This document shows, one piece after another, positions 8,383 through 16,837 of a DNA stretch of 64,000 nt (its first letter is position 1; each line of letters starts with the position of its first letter). The stretch is from Lutibacter flavus. Its GTDB lineage: Bacteria; Bacteroidota; Bacteroidia; Flavobacteriales; Flavobacteriaceae. The stretch spans positions 940,999 through 1,004,998 of the forward strand of contig NZ_FZNX01000001.1 in the NCBI RefSeq assembly GCF_900188355.1, in the 5' to 3' direction. The position numbers and the translations under genes are program-made. The notes below the pieces were generated by a model. The model did not search any database. It saw only the letters and a list, made by a program, of their open reading frames with translations, and was not told the DNA's origin.

Positions 8383-8394
8383 ATATATTTGGAA

Positions 8395-11300
8395 TTAAAA
8401 TGTATATCTTAATCCAAATTGCACTTGCCATCTTGATAATAAACTTGCATCATACACAAATGTGTCTTTTAAATCTGAGCTAAATGTATACGTTGGAGTT
8501 CCAGACCCATTAACAGAGACGCCAATTGGCTGCACTGCATTTGGTTGTTGAACCAATCCCCAATTAGAGCTTAATAAATTACCAAAGTTTAAAACATCAA
8601 TGCTAAATTGTAATGAATTGTCTTGTGAGACTTTTAAATCCTGAAGAATTTTTACATCCCATCTTCCTCTCCAAGGAGCTAAAGCACCATAACGTTCAAC
8701 ATAATTTCCTCTTCGTCCACTTAAATAATCATCTTGTTGAATAAATTGTTCAAAAGCTTCACCTTGTCCTGCTCCAGAAAATTGCATCTGACCAATTTCA
8801 GAAGCAGTTGGAACATAAATTAAATCATTTAAAGAAGAACCGTCATTATTTATATCACCAGCATATGTATAATTAAATCTTCCTCCTTGGGCATATTCAA
8901 ATACTGTAGAAATTGTAGTTCCCCATTTGTCATCAACTCCATAAGTCCAATTTTTACTTACAATACCTAAAACTCTATGCGTATCTCCATATTTAGAATA
9001 CGCTAAAGTTGCATCATTTGCATTGCTTAATACTGGATTAAAATCAAATGCATCGCCAGTAATTTCAGCTTCAATAGAGTTTACATCTTTAGAATTTAAA
9101 TAGTTATATGCTAAACTTGTATACAAACCATTTTCAAATGATTTTTGAGCTTTAAAGGTTGCATTAAAAGTTCTTCCTTTATCAGAATTTGTAAAAACAT
9201 AAGCTGTATTTCCTTTATCCGAATCAGTATAAATCCCTCTATTATCAACACCGCTTAAGGTTCCTGATGGATTATTAAGTCCCCAGTTTTGTACGTGGGC
9301 TCCATTTATATCTTTTGTATAAGATAAATCAGTAGTAAGTACTAATCCATTTTCTAATTTTTTATCTACACCTAAACTTGTTCTCCAAACTTGAGGAAAT
9401 TTAAAATCAGGATCAACAACTTGATAATAATAAACATTAGGATTTGCTATTTGGTTACCTAACCAAACAAAAGGAAAACGACCTGTAAACAACCCTGTTC
9501 CTCCTCTAATCTGCAAAGTATTGTCTCCATTTACATCCCAGTTAAAACCAACTCTTGGAGAAATTAAGAAATTGTTATCTGGCATTTTTGTTGAATCAAA
9601 GAAAACTGTTTCACCAGTTGAAGGTTTTGTATAAGGAATACCAGGAACATAAACGGCACCTCTATCAATTACTTCTTGTGCTTTCTTTGCAGAATCAAAG
9701 AATAAAGGTTTATCAAATCTTACACCATATGCTAATTTAAAATTATCATTAACATTCCATTCATCTTGTAAGTAAAATGCCATTTGACCAACATTTGTTT
9801 CAGCTAAAGCCCAAGAATCATTCGCATTATTAGCAGCATAAACCCCTTCTGCAGCTGCCATTGCATCTGCTAAGAATCCATTTGCAATTGCATCGTTAAA
9901 TGCTCCCATATTTGCAAAATCTCCAAAGAAAGCTCCTACATATCCTCTGTCATCACCGTATCCATAAGCACCTAAATTAAATGAGTTATCAAATTGAAAT
10001 TTTTCAAAAGAAAAACCAATAGTATAATTATGATTTCCTTTACTAATATTCAAATTATTAGTTACCTGAAAAACTTTTTGATCTAAAGTATTATGAATAG
10101 AAAAAGGTTCATGACCTGTAATAATATAATTTCCTCCACTTCCATCTTGAATTCTAAAAGCTGGCATAGGAGAAGATTTTGCATTTCTAAAATCATCAAA
10201 ATGCGTAAATCCTATTTGAAATTTATTTGTAACATTATCATCAAATTTAGAATTTAATTCAGCTAAAAAAGATTGAATTTTATTATTTATTTGATAACCA
10301 GCATTTTCAAATTGAAGCATTTGAGAATTTGGTCCTCTAAACCCTAGTGCAGTTGGATGCGCTGTTTTATCTTTTGATGCATCTAAAAAGTTGTAAATAA
10401 GAGCTAAACGATTATCTTCATTAATATTCCAATCTAATTTCAAAATTCCTTTTGTACTTTCTGAATTATGCAAATAACCTTCATATTCTCCTGGATCGTA
10501 TCCTATACTTCTTAATCCTGCCTGGACAGTCATTAAATCCGCAACAGAAACTCTAGATTCATTAATCGCTCCTGAACCCGTATTTGGTAACCAAGACTGA
10601 CCTAAATCTGATCTTTCATCTTTTTCAAAGTTTGCAAAAACAAATAATTTATCTTTAATAATTGGAGCTCCAATACTAAAACCATATTGTTTTTGCTCTA
10701 ATTTTGGAACAAAAATACTTTCTCCTTTAATTTTACTTCCAGTTAAATCTTGATTTCTGAAATAACCATAAACTGTACCTGAAACTTTGTTTGTACCACT
10801 TTTAGTTACGGCATTTATGGATGCTCCGGTAAAACCAGATAAAGTTACATCATAAGGAGCCGTAGACACAGAAATTTGCTCAATTGCATCCAAAGAAATT
10901 GGTTGAGAATCTGTTTGTCCACCTGGTGTTGCAGCGTCTAATCCAAAAGGATTGTTGAAAATTGAACCGTCTAAAGTAAAATTATTAAACTGGTCATTTC
11001 TACCTCCAAATGAACCTCCTGAAGCTGATGGATCTAATCGAGTAAAGTCTGAAGCTGATCTAGAAATTGAAGGTAAATTTGTTAGTTCTCTTTTACCAAC
11101 ACTTGTTTCTGCTCCTGTTCTATTATTATTAAAAGTAGAATTTCTTCCTCCTGTAATAACCACTTCACTTAATTGCTCACTTTCACTAACCATTTTAACA
11201 TTTAGGTCAAATGCCTTTCCTAAATCTAAATAAATGTCTGTATACTCGATAGTTTTAAATCCAACATAACTAAAAGTTACGGTATAAGGACCTCCAACAC

Positions 11301-11514
11301 GTAAGTTTGGTATTGAAAATCTTCCTCCTTCCAGAGTCATAGTACCCGAAATAGTTCCGGTAGGTGTATGTTTTGCAACCACATTTGCTCCAAATAGACC
11401 AGCTGATGTTTCATCATGTACAACACCTTGTATTTTAGAACTTGTAACTTGAGCAAAACCTGAAGCAACAAAAATAAGGGTAATAAACAATGTTAATTGT
11501 AATTGTTTTTTCAT
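8395..11514 (-). CDS. TonB-dependent receptor, Oar-like
   Basis: Outer-membrane TonB-dependent transporter of 1039 residues. A signal peptide (residues 1-21, ending ASGFAQ) is followed by a carboxypeptidase-regulatory-like beta-sandwich (about 25-115), a plug domain (about 120-245) and a long beta barrel ending RWQVQFGLRYTF, with the C-terminal aromatic residue typical of outer-membrane beta-barrel proteins. The build matches Oar-like receptors of Bacteroidota. No SusD partner is adjacent, so this is not a SusCD pair, and the substrate is unknown. It is probably transcribed alone: a terminator precedes it (rplI operon) and another follows it, and a TAnnTTTG box lies 37 bases before its ATG. 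Confidence 0.93.
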   Translation of the reverse strand: MKKQLQLTLFITLIFVASGFAQVTSSKIQGVVHDETSAGLFGANVVAKHTPTGTISGTMTLEGGRFSIPNLRVGGPYTVTFSYVGFKTIEYTDIYLDLGKAFDLNVKMVSESEQLSEVVITGGRNSTFNNNRTGAETSVGKRELTNLPSISRSASDFTRLDPSASGGSFGGRNDQFNNFTLDGSIFNNPFGLDAATPGGQTDSQPISLDAIEQISVSTAPYDVTLSGFTGASINAVTKSGTNKVSGTVYGYFRNQDLTGSKIKGESIFVPKLEQKQYGFSIGAPIIKDKLFVFANFEKDERSDLGQSWLPNTGSGAINESRVSVADLMTVQAGLRSIGYDPGEYEGYLHNSESTKGILKLDWNINEDNRLALIYNFLDASKDKTAHPTALGFRGPNSQMLQFENAGYQINNKIQSFLAELNSKFDDNVTNKFQIGFTHFDDFRNAKSSPMPAFRIQDGSGGNYIITGHEPFSIHNTLDQKVFQVTNNLNISKGNHNYTIGFSFEKFQFDNSFNLGAYGYGDDRGYVGAFFGDFANMGAFNDAIANGFLADAMAAAEGVYAANNANDSWALAETNVGQMAFYLQDEWNVNDNFKLAYGVRFDKPLFFDSAKKAQEVIDRGAVYVPGIPYTKPSTGETVFFDSTKMPDNNFLISPRVGFNWDVNGDNTLQIRGGTGLFTGRFPFVWLGNQIANPNVYYYQVVDPDFKFPQVWRTSLGVDKKLENGLVLTTDLSYTKDINGAHVQNWGLNNPSGTLSGVDNRGIYTDSDKGNTAYVFTNSDKGRTFNATFKAQKSFENGLYTSLAYNYLNSKDVNSIEAEITGDAFDFNPVLSNANDATLAYSKYGDTHRVLGIVSKNWTYGVDDKWGTTISTVFEYAQGGRFNYTYAGDINNDGSSLNDLIYVPTASEIGQMQFSGAGQGEAFEQFIQQDDYLSGRRGNYVERYGALAPWRGRWDVKILQDLKVSQDNSLQFSIDVLNFGNLLSSNWGLVQQPNAVQPIGVSVNGSGTPTYTFSSDLKDTFVYDASLLSRWQVQFGLRYTF

Positions 11515-11551
11515 TTGTTTTATATTTTAATTAATTGAGTTAATTATAAAT

Positions 11552-11559
11552 CAAATGTA
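11552..11559 (-). promoter_or_regulatory. -7 box for the TonB receptor gene
   Basis: TACATTTG on the minus strand matches TAnnTTTG and follows directly after the T run of the ribosomal operon terminator. A TTG lies 15 bases upstream, closer than the usual 19. Confidence 0.5.
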
Positions 11560-11588
11560 AAAAAAAGCCCACTTCAAAAGTGGGCTTT
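11560..11588 (-). terminator. Intrinsic terminator of the rpsF-rpsR-rplI operon
   Basis: The 11-bp stem AAAGCCCACTT / AAGTGGGCTTT with a 3-base loop is followed on the minus strand by eight T residues. It lies 31 bases after the rplI stop. Confidence 0.92.
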
Positions 11589-11618
11589 CATATAAGTTTA
11601 TTAACTAAAAACTGTTAA

Positions 11619-12071
11619 TTACTTTGCTTCAGCAATAATATCAATAGGTAATTCTACTACAACTGCTCTATGTAATCTAATAGTAGCATTGTATTTACCA
11701 AGTCTTTTGATGTTTCCACCTTCAACTTTAATGTATTTTTTATCTACTTCATGACCAGCAGCAGCTAATGCTTCAGCAACATTGCCATTGCTTACAGAAC
11801 CAAATAATTTTGTTCCATCTCCAGTTTTAGCACTGATTTTAATTTCTAGCTCTTTAATTGCATCTGCAATTTTTGTAGCGTCTTTAATTAGTTTTTCTTC
11901 TTTAAAAGCACGTTGCTTTAAAGTTTCTGCTAATACTTTTTTCGCTGAAATAGTTGCTAATACTGCAAATCCGTGAGGAATTAAAAAGTTACGACCGTAA
12001 CCATTTTTTACAGTAACAACATCATCTATAAAACCTAAGTTTTCAACGTCTTGTTTTAATATAATTTCCAT
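11619..12071 (-). CDS. rplI: 50S ribosomal protein L9
   Basis: Large-subunit protein binding 23S rRNA domain V. The N-terminal signature EIILKQDVENLGFIDDVVTV and GYGRNFLIPHGFAVLAT are typical of L9. The long central helix (residues about 41-75) and the C-terminal domain (FGSVSNGNVAEALAAAGHEV) are intact. Last gene of the S6-S18-L9 operon, 13 bases after rpsR, and followed by a strong terminator. Confidence 0.98.
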   Translation of the reverse strand: MEIILKQDVENLGFIDDVVTVKNGYGRNFLIPHGFAVLATISAKKVLAETLKQRAFKEEKLIKDATKIADAIKELEIKISAKTGDGTKLFGSVSNGNVAEALAAAGHEVDKKYIKVEGGNIKRLGKYNATIRLHRAVVVELPIDIIAEAK

Positions 12072-12084
12072 GATCCTCTTTCTT

Positions 12085-12378
12085 TTATTTTAACATATCG
12101 CCAACATAAGGCATTAAAGCTAAGTGACGTGCTCTTTTAATAGCAACAGAAACTTTACGTTGAAATTTTAATGATGTTCCAGTTAAACGACGTGGTAAAA
12201 TTTTACCTTGTTCATTTACCAAGTATAATAAGAAATCGGCATCTTTATAATCAATATACTTGATACCATTCTTTTTAAAACGACAGTATTTTTTAACCTG
12301 TTTAGTGTCAATATCTAATGGAGTTAGGTAACGAACCTCACCTTGTTTTCCTCCTTTTGCTTGTTGTTCTATAGACAT
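12085..12378 (-). CDS. rpsR: 30S ribosomal protein S18
   Basis: Small-subunit platform protein that pairs with S6. The core [33 protein letters not shown] and [11 protein letters not shown] are all recognisable. It is 97 residues, with an N-terminal extension ([17 protein letters not shown]) of the form common in Bacteroidota. It lies between rpsF and rplI with 5- and 13-base gaps. No CxxC zinc site is present. Confidence 0.98.
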   Translation of the reverse strand: MSIEQQAKGGKQGEVRYLTPLDIDTKQVKKYCRFKKNGIKYIDYKDADFLLYLVNEQGKILPRRLTGTSLKFQRKVSVAIKRARHLALMPYVGDMLK

Positions 12379-12383
12379 AACTC

Positions 12384-12725
12384 TTATTTTTTAGATGCGT
12401 TATTTCTTACTCTTCTCTTTTCAGCCCAAGCAACAGCATGTTTATCTAATGCTACAGTTAAATAACGCATAACGCTATCATCTCTTCTGAACTCAAGTTC
12501 GAATGGAGTAATTGATTGTCCATCTACTTTGTACTCAAATAAGTGGTAAAATCCACTTTTTTTGTTTTGAATTGTGTAAGCTAATTTTTTTAGCCCCCAA
12601 TTTTCTTGTGAAATCATTTCGGCACCTTTAGAAACAAGATAGTCCTCGAACTTCTTTACTGTTTCCTTTATCTGTACATCAGATAAAACGGGATTCAAAA
12701 TGAAAACAGTTTCGTAATGATTCAT
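12384..12725 (-). CDS. rpsF: 30S ribosomal protein S6
   Basis: Small-subunit platform protein forming a heterodimer with S18. The beginning [16 protein letters not shown], the middle [22 protein letters not shown] and the DSVMRYLTV strand are diagnostic. First gene of the operon; a full -33/-7 promoter lies 33 bases upstream. Length is 113 residues, as expected. Confidence 0.98.
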   Translation of the reverse strand: MNHYETVFILNPVLSDVQIKETVKKFEDYLVSKGAEMISQENWGLKKLAYTIQNKKSGFYHLFEYKVDGQSITPFELEFRRDDSVMRYLTVALDKHAVAWAEKRRVRNNASKK

Positions 12726-12757
12726 AATTAATAATTTAAGTTTTACTTTTAAGGCTG

Positions 12758-12787
12758 CAAATATACTATTATTTACTTAAATGGCAA
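12758..12787 (-). promoter_or_regulatory. Promoter of the rpsF-rpsR-rplI operon
   Basis: On the minus strand TTG, then exactly 19 bases, then TATATTTG: a complete Bacteroidota housekeeping promoter (-33 TTG, -7 TAnnTTTG). The -7 box is 33 bases before the rpsF ATG. Confidence 0.8.
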
Positions 12788-12810
12788 GGCCTAATTTTAA
12801 TTAAATGAAC

Positions 12811-15252
12811 TCAATAATTATCAACGTCAATATTAAACTTAATTGGCCTAAATTCTTTAATCGCCTGAAAAGAGTTTTTAACTCGTAATATGTTAGTTTT
12901 AGTTGCTCCCAAAGCCTGTTTTTGAGGAATTTTAATAATAATATGACGAATATAATAATTCCTTATTTTTGATATAGCCGGGGTTGTAGGACCTAAAACA
13001 TTTTCTTTAAATTGAGAAGTTAATGATTTACCTAACCAATTAGCGCCTTCATCTACCCTATTAAAATCTTTATGTCTAAGTGTAATTTTAATAATTCTAT
13101 AAAATGGCGGATAATGATATTGCCAACGTTCGTCTAACTGCTCTTTATACATTTCTTCGTAAGAATTGGTAGAAACTTGTTGTAATATTTGATGATGAGG
13201 ATTAAATGTTTGAATGGCAACTTTCCCTCTTACCTTTTTACGCCCAGCCCTTCCAGAAACCTGAACCATTAATTGGTAACTACGTTCATGGGCTCTAAAA
13301 TCAGGAAAATTTAACATTGTATCTGCATTCATAATACCTACTAAAGATACATTCCCAAAATCCAATCCTTTTGAAAGCATTTGAGTACCTACTAAAATAT
13401 CTATTTCCTGTGCTTCAAACTGACCAATAATTTTTTGATATCCATATTTACCACGCGTAGAATCCAAATCCATTCTTCCAATTTTGTGATTTGGAAATAA
13501 CTCTCCTAATTCCAGTTCAATTTGCTCTGTACCAAAACCCTTCGTATTTAATTTTTCACTCCCACAAGCTCCGCAATTATGCCGCATTGCTTGTCTATAT
13601 CCACAATAATGACAGCGTAATTCTTTTCTAAAACTATGAAATGTTAAACTAACATCACATTGAGGACATTGTGGCGAAACACCACAAGTTTCGCATTCTA
13701 CAACAGGCGCATATCCACGTCTATTTTGAAATAAAATAATTTGTTCTTTTTCATTTAAAGCATCGTTCATCATTTCAAGCAATCTATCCGAAAAATGACC
13801 GGTCATTCTTTTTTTACGATGCTTTTCTTTAATATCAACTAGTTCAATTTCAGGCAATAAAACATCTCCAAACCTTCTATTAAGTTCTACTAAGCCATAT
13901 TTACCTTGTTGTGCATTATAATAAGTTTCTACACTTGGTGTGGCAGTACCTAACAATACTTTTGCATTATGGTGGTTTGCCAATACAATTGCAGCATCAC
14001 GTGCATGATATCTTGGAGCAGGATCATATTGTTTAAAAGAAGGTTCGTGTTCTTCATCAACTATTATCAAACCAATGTTGGAAAAAGGTAAAAATAGTGA
14101 TGATCTAGCTCCTAAAATTAGTTGTGCCTTTTGTTTATTTTCTAATACATTATTCCAGACTTCAACACGTTCATTCATTGAATATTTTGAATGAAATACT
14201 GATAAATATTCTCCAAAATAATATTGTAATCTTTCAATTAATTGAGTTGTTAACGCTATTTCCGGAAGCAAATACAATACTTGTTTTCCATCTTCAAGTA
14301 ATTGTTTAATTAATTTAACATATATTTCTGTTTTGCCACTACTTGTAATTCCTTTTAATAATACCGTGTTTTTAGTTTGAAAAAAAGTTTTAATGGCTTC
14401 ATAAGCTATTTCCTGATGTTCAGTTAACTCTTTTATTTTAGAAGATTTTCCATTAAAACTGATACGATCTTTTTGAATAAAATAATATTCAAAAATATCC
14501 TTATCAACTAAAGATTTAATAACGGCTAAAGAACAATTTGAATCTTCCTGAAGCTTTGAAACTTTAATAGGCTTCTTACCAGTTTGTAATTGAAAATATC
14601 TTAATATTAACTCACGTTGTTTTTTTGCCCGACTTAATGTTTCTAATAATTCTGACAGCTTATCATTAGAATTCCACTCCTCTTTTAAACGAATGTATTT
14701 CACCAACTTTGGCTTATACTGCTCGTAAATCTGCTCTTTAACAACAATTACATTTTTCTCTATCAAGCTTTTAATAATAGGAAAGACTGATTTTTTCCCT
14801 AAAATTTCAATTACTTTAAAAATAGAAAGTTGGGATTGATGTTGTAAGGCTTCAAAAATTAAAAATTCTTCACCCGAAAGCTCATTTTCTTTTGAAAAAC
14901 CTGCAACAGCCTGAATTTCAGTTTCACTTTCCAACAAAAATGCTGATGGTAAGGCTGCTCTAAAAACTTCACCTAAAGAACACATATAATATTTAGCAAT
15001 CCATTCCCAATGTTTTAGTTGAATATCATTTACAACAGGTGTTTCATCTAAAATTTGATGAATTTCTTTAGCTTCATACCCTTCCGGAGCTATAGTATGA
15101 ATTGAATAAACTAGCGCTGTGTATATTTTTGATTTTCCAAATTCTACGGCAACTCGCATTCCTGGCTTTAAAAAGTCAGCTTCAGCTTCGGTTATTTTAT
15201 AGGTAAATAACTTTTGAAGTGGTATGGGTAATATTGTATTTATATAATTAAT
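12811..15252 (-). CDS. priA: Primosomal replication restart helicase PriA (non-canonical ATT start proposed)
   Basis: Superfamily 2 DNA helicase that reloads DnaB at stalled forks. Walker A GITSSGKTEIY, DEEH box (VDEEHEPSFKQYDPAPRYHARD), helicase motifs including VQVSGRAGRKK, and eight zinc cysteines (C-x2-C pairs in CETCGVSPQCPQC, CHYC and CGAC) are all present. The first ATG in frame (15159) falls inside the conserved N-terminus, in PGMRVAVEFGKSKIYT. Upstream codons in the same frame encode the missing conserved start (LPIPLQKLFTY), back to an ATT at 15252 that aligns with the usual initiator. No ATG, GTG or TTG occurs between the in-frame stop at 15259-15261 and 15159. Full length would be 813 residues. 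Confidence 0.88.
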   Translation of the reverse strand: MNYINTILPIPLQKLFTYKITEAEADFLKPGMRVAVEFGKSKIYTALVYSIHTIAPEGYEAKEIHQILDETPVVNDIQLKHWEWIAKYYMCSLGEVFRAALPSAFLLESETEIQAVAGFSKENELSGEEFLIFEALQHQSQLSIFKVIEILGKKSVFPIIKSLIEKNVIVVKEQIYEQYKPKLVKYIRLKEEWNSNDKLSELLETLSRAKKQRELILRYFQLQTGKKPIKVSKLQEDSNCSLAVIKSLVDKDIFEYYFIQKDRISFNGKSSKIKELTEHQEIAYEAIKTFFQTKNTVLLKGITSSGKTEIYVKLIKQLLEDGKQVLYLLPEIALTTQLIERLQYYFGEYLSVFHSKYSMNERVEVWNNVLENKQKAQLILGARSSLFLPFSNIGLIIVDEEHEPSFKQYDPAPRYHARDAAIVLANHHNAKVLLGTATPSVETYYNAQQGKYGLVELNRRFGDVLLPEIELVDIKEKHRKKRMTGHFSDRLLEMMNDALNEKEQIILFQNRRGYAPVVECETCGVSPQCPQCDVSLTFHSFRKELRCHYCGYRQAMRHNCGACGSEKLNTKGFGTEQIELELGELFPNHKIGRMDLDSTRGKYGYQKIIGQFEAQEIDILVGTQMLSKGLDFGNVSLVGIMNADTMLNFPDFRAHERSYQLMVQVSGRAGRKKVRGKVAIQTFNPHHQILQQVSTNSYEEMYKEQLDERWQYHYPPFYRIIKITLRHKDFNRVDEGANWLGKSLTSQFKENVLGPTTPAISKIRNYYIRHIIIKIPQKQALGATKTNILRVKNSFQAIKEFRPIKFNIDVDNY

Positions 15253-15275
15253 AGGATTCTATTTAAAATGGTATA

Positions 15276-15283
15276 CAAAAATA
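15276..15283 (-). promoter_or_regulatory. -7 box for priA
   Basis: TATTTTTG on the minus strand matches TAnnTTTG. It lies 23 bases upstream of the proposed ATT start of priA and so supports a start near 15252 rather than 15159. Confidence 0.4.
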
Positions 15284-15377
15284 ATTATTTGAATTTCCTA
15301 ATCACTTAAAATTTCATTTTTTAAACAATAATATTTTACTTCACTGATAATTAAACCTTTATGATTTAATTAATTTT

Positions 15378-15394
15378 TTGGCACGCTGTTTGTA
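15378..15394 (+). promoter_or_regulatory. Sigma-54 (RpoN) type promoter
   Basis: TTGGCACG followed by CTGT and TTGTA. The -24 GG and -12 GT are separated by exactly 10 bases, as sigma-54 requires; only the last base of the -12 GC differs (T for C). The predicted start is about 50 bases before the ATG at 15454. No clear -7 TAnnTTTG box lies in this spacer on the plus strand. Confidence 0.72.
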
Positions 15395-15453
15395 ACTAAG
15401 TAAACATATAATGCTTACCAACATTATAAGTATTAACATTAAAACCCAATATT

Positions 15454-16767
15454 ATGAAAAACAACATATTTTTATTCGCAACATTTTTATTAGTAAGTTT
15501 AGGAGCAGTTGCTTCAAACACTACTAATTCAAAATCAACAAACTTTAATCCATATTATGACAATAATGGAAATTCATTCACATTTGTTGAGAGAGGCGTA
15601 ACATTTTCTGTTTTTCAAAATGGAGAATTCGATTTCTACATGAACTCTCGAAATGGTGTTAATGCAAGCTATCAAAGCAATGGTATTAATATTAGTTATA
15701 ACTCTGGTTACAATTATGATGCCTATGTACAATATGATGATTTTGGAGCCATCATTCAAATTGAAGATATTCCAATTTATTACGACTATTATGGTCGTGT
15801 TGAACGAGTTGGGAATATAAATATCAATTATAATAATGGTAGATTGGCACGATTGGGAGGTTTAAGAGTACACTATAACAATTACGGTTCTTATTCTCAC
15901 TATTCAGGATTTATAAACATACACAACCGTAATTATGTATATCATCCATACCATAACTATTTTTCAAGACCTTTATTCGATTTTAGAATTGTAAGTTACA
16001 GACCTTATAGAAATCATTATAAAGCAAATAGATATACATATAATAGAGACCATTCTAGAAACCATTATTACAATAACAATAAATATTATCGTAATAACAA
16101 TAAACATTACAATAACAACAAACGTAATGGTCATAATACAAGACAACGTGTTGCAACTCAAAATGTTCCTAAAAGAAGAAATGATAATCAAATAGCGAGC
16201 CGAAACAGGCACGATATGAAATCGAATACTAGCATTAAAAGAAATACAAAAGGTATTAAATCTAATGACAGAAGTATTAATAGAAACACAACTGCAAACA
16301 GAACTAATGGAAATTCCAGAGTAGATAGAAACAGAAACACAACTGCAAACAGAACTAATGGAAATTCTAGAGTAGATAGAAACATAAACACAACTGTAAA
16401 CAGAACTAATGGAAATTCTAGAGTAGATAGAAACATAAACACAACTGCAAACAGAACAAATGGCAATGCTCGAGTAGAAAATACAAGAAATAGAACCGCT
16501 AATAGAGTTAAAGATAATTCAAGAACTGTTAAGAATAGAAATAGTAACGTTACTAATAGAAGTCAAAACAGAGTTACTCAAGATCGTTCTGTAACTAATA
16601 GAAAGCCTGCTAAAACACAAGAAAGAAGATCTGTAGCAACACAAAACAGATCAAAAACAACTCAAACTCGCAAACCTGTAAGAGTTCAAAATAGAAAAAG
16701 TACATCATCAACTGCTTCTAGACAATCAGGAAAGAATAATAGTAATACAAGAAAAAGAAGAGGATAG
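15454..16767 (+). CDS. Secreted Asn/Arg-rich protein with C-terminal tandem repeats
   Basis: Protein of 437 residues, not assigned to a named family. A signal peptide (about residues 1-20, ending GAVASN) is followed by a Tyr/Asn-rich beta-strand-like domain (about 25-190), then a strongly basic, low-complexity tail from about 190 to the end. The tail holds four 17-residue repeats of the form RNTTANRTNGNSRVDRN (positions 16282-16485) and ends in Arg/Lys-rich sequence (NTRKRRG). There is no T9SS C-terminal sorting domain and no membrane span. Export across the inner membrane followed by binding of the basic tail to acidic polymers (polysaccharide, DNA or LPS) is inference. It has its own sigma-54-type promoter and terminator, so it is monocistronic. 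Confidence 0.75.
   Translation: MKNNIFLFATFLLVSLGAVASNTTNSKSTNFNPYYDNNGNSFTFVERGVTFSVFQNGEFDFYMNSRNGVNASYQSNGINISYNSGYNYDAYVQYDDFGAIIQIEDIPIYYDYYGRVERVGNININYNNGRLARLGGLRVHYNNYGSYSHYSGFINIHNRNYVYHPYHNYFSRPLFDFRIVSYRPYRNHYKANRYTYNRDHSRNHYYNNNKYYRNNNKHYNNNKRNGHNTRQRVATQNVPKRRNDNQIASRNRHDMKSNTSIKRNTKGIKSNDRSINRNTTANRTNGNSRVDRNRNTTANRTNGNSRVDRNINTTVNRTNGNSRVDRNINTTANRTNGNARVENTRNRTANRVKDNSRTVKNRNSNVTNRSQNRVTQDRSVTNRKPAKTQERRSVATQNRSKTTQTRKPVRVQNRKSTSSTASRQSGKNNSNTRKRRG
16282..16485 (+). repeat. Four 51-bp tandem repeats in coding sequence
   Basis: Period of exactly 51 bases (17 codons), copies starting at 16282, 16333, 16384 and 16435. The first three differ by a few bases; the fourth diverges at its 3' end. 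The period keeps the reading frame, so copy-number change would lengthen or shorten the tail without breaking the gene. Confidence 0.92.
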
Positions 16768-16781
16768 AAAATTGAGTTTAC

Positions 16782-16815
16782 AAAAAAAGCTTTACAGAAA
16801 TGTAAAGCTTTTTTT
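16782..16815. terminator. Bidirectional terminator between convergent genes
   Basis: A 15-bp perfect stem (AAAAAAAGCTTTACA / TGTAAAGCTTTTTTT) with a GAAA loop. A/T runs on both sides let it end both the repeat-protein gene and the convergent RlmL-like gene. Confidence 0.9.
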
Positions 16816-16837
16816 ATGTTCAATATTTTAGAAAAAA

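Noticed and set aside
15973..16466. Two minus-strand frames opposite the repeat protein
   Set aside because: They are mirror frames of the low-complexity repeat region; their hydrophobic composition follows directly from the complement of Asn/Arg-rich codons.
16282..16485. CRISPR or minisatellite unrelated to coding
   Set aside because: The 51-base period is a multiple of three and lies in frame inside a single open gene, so it is a protein repeat.
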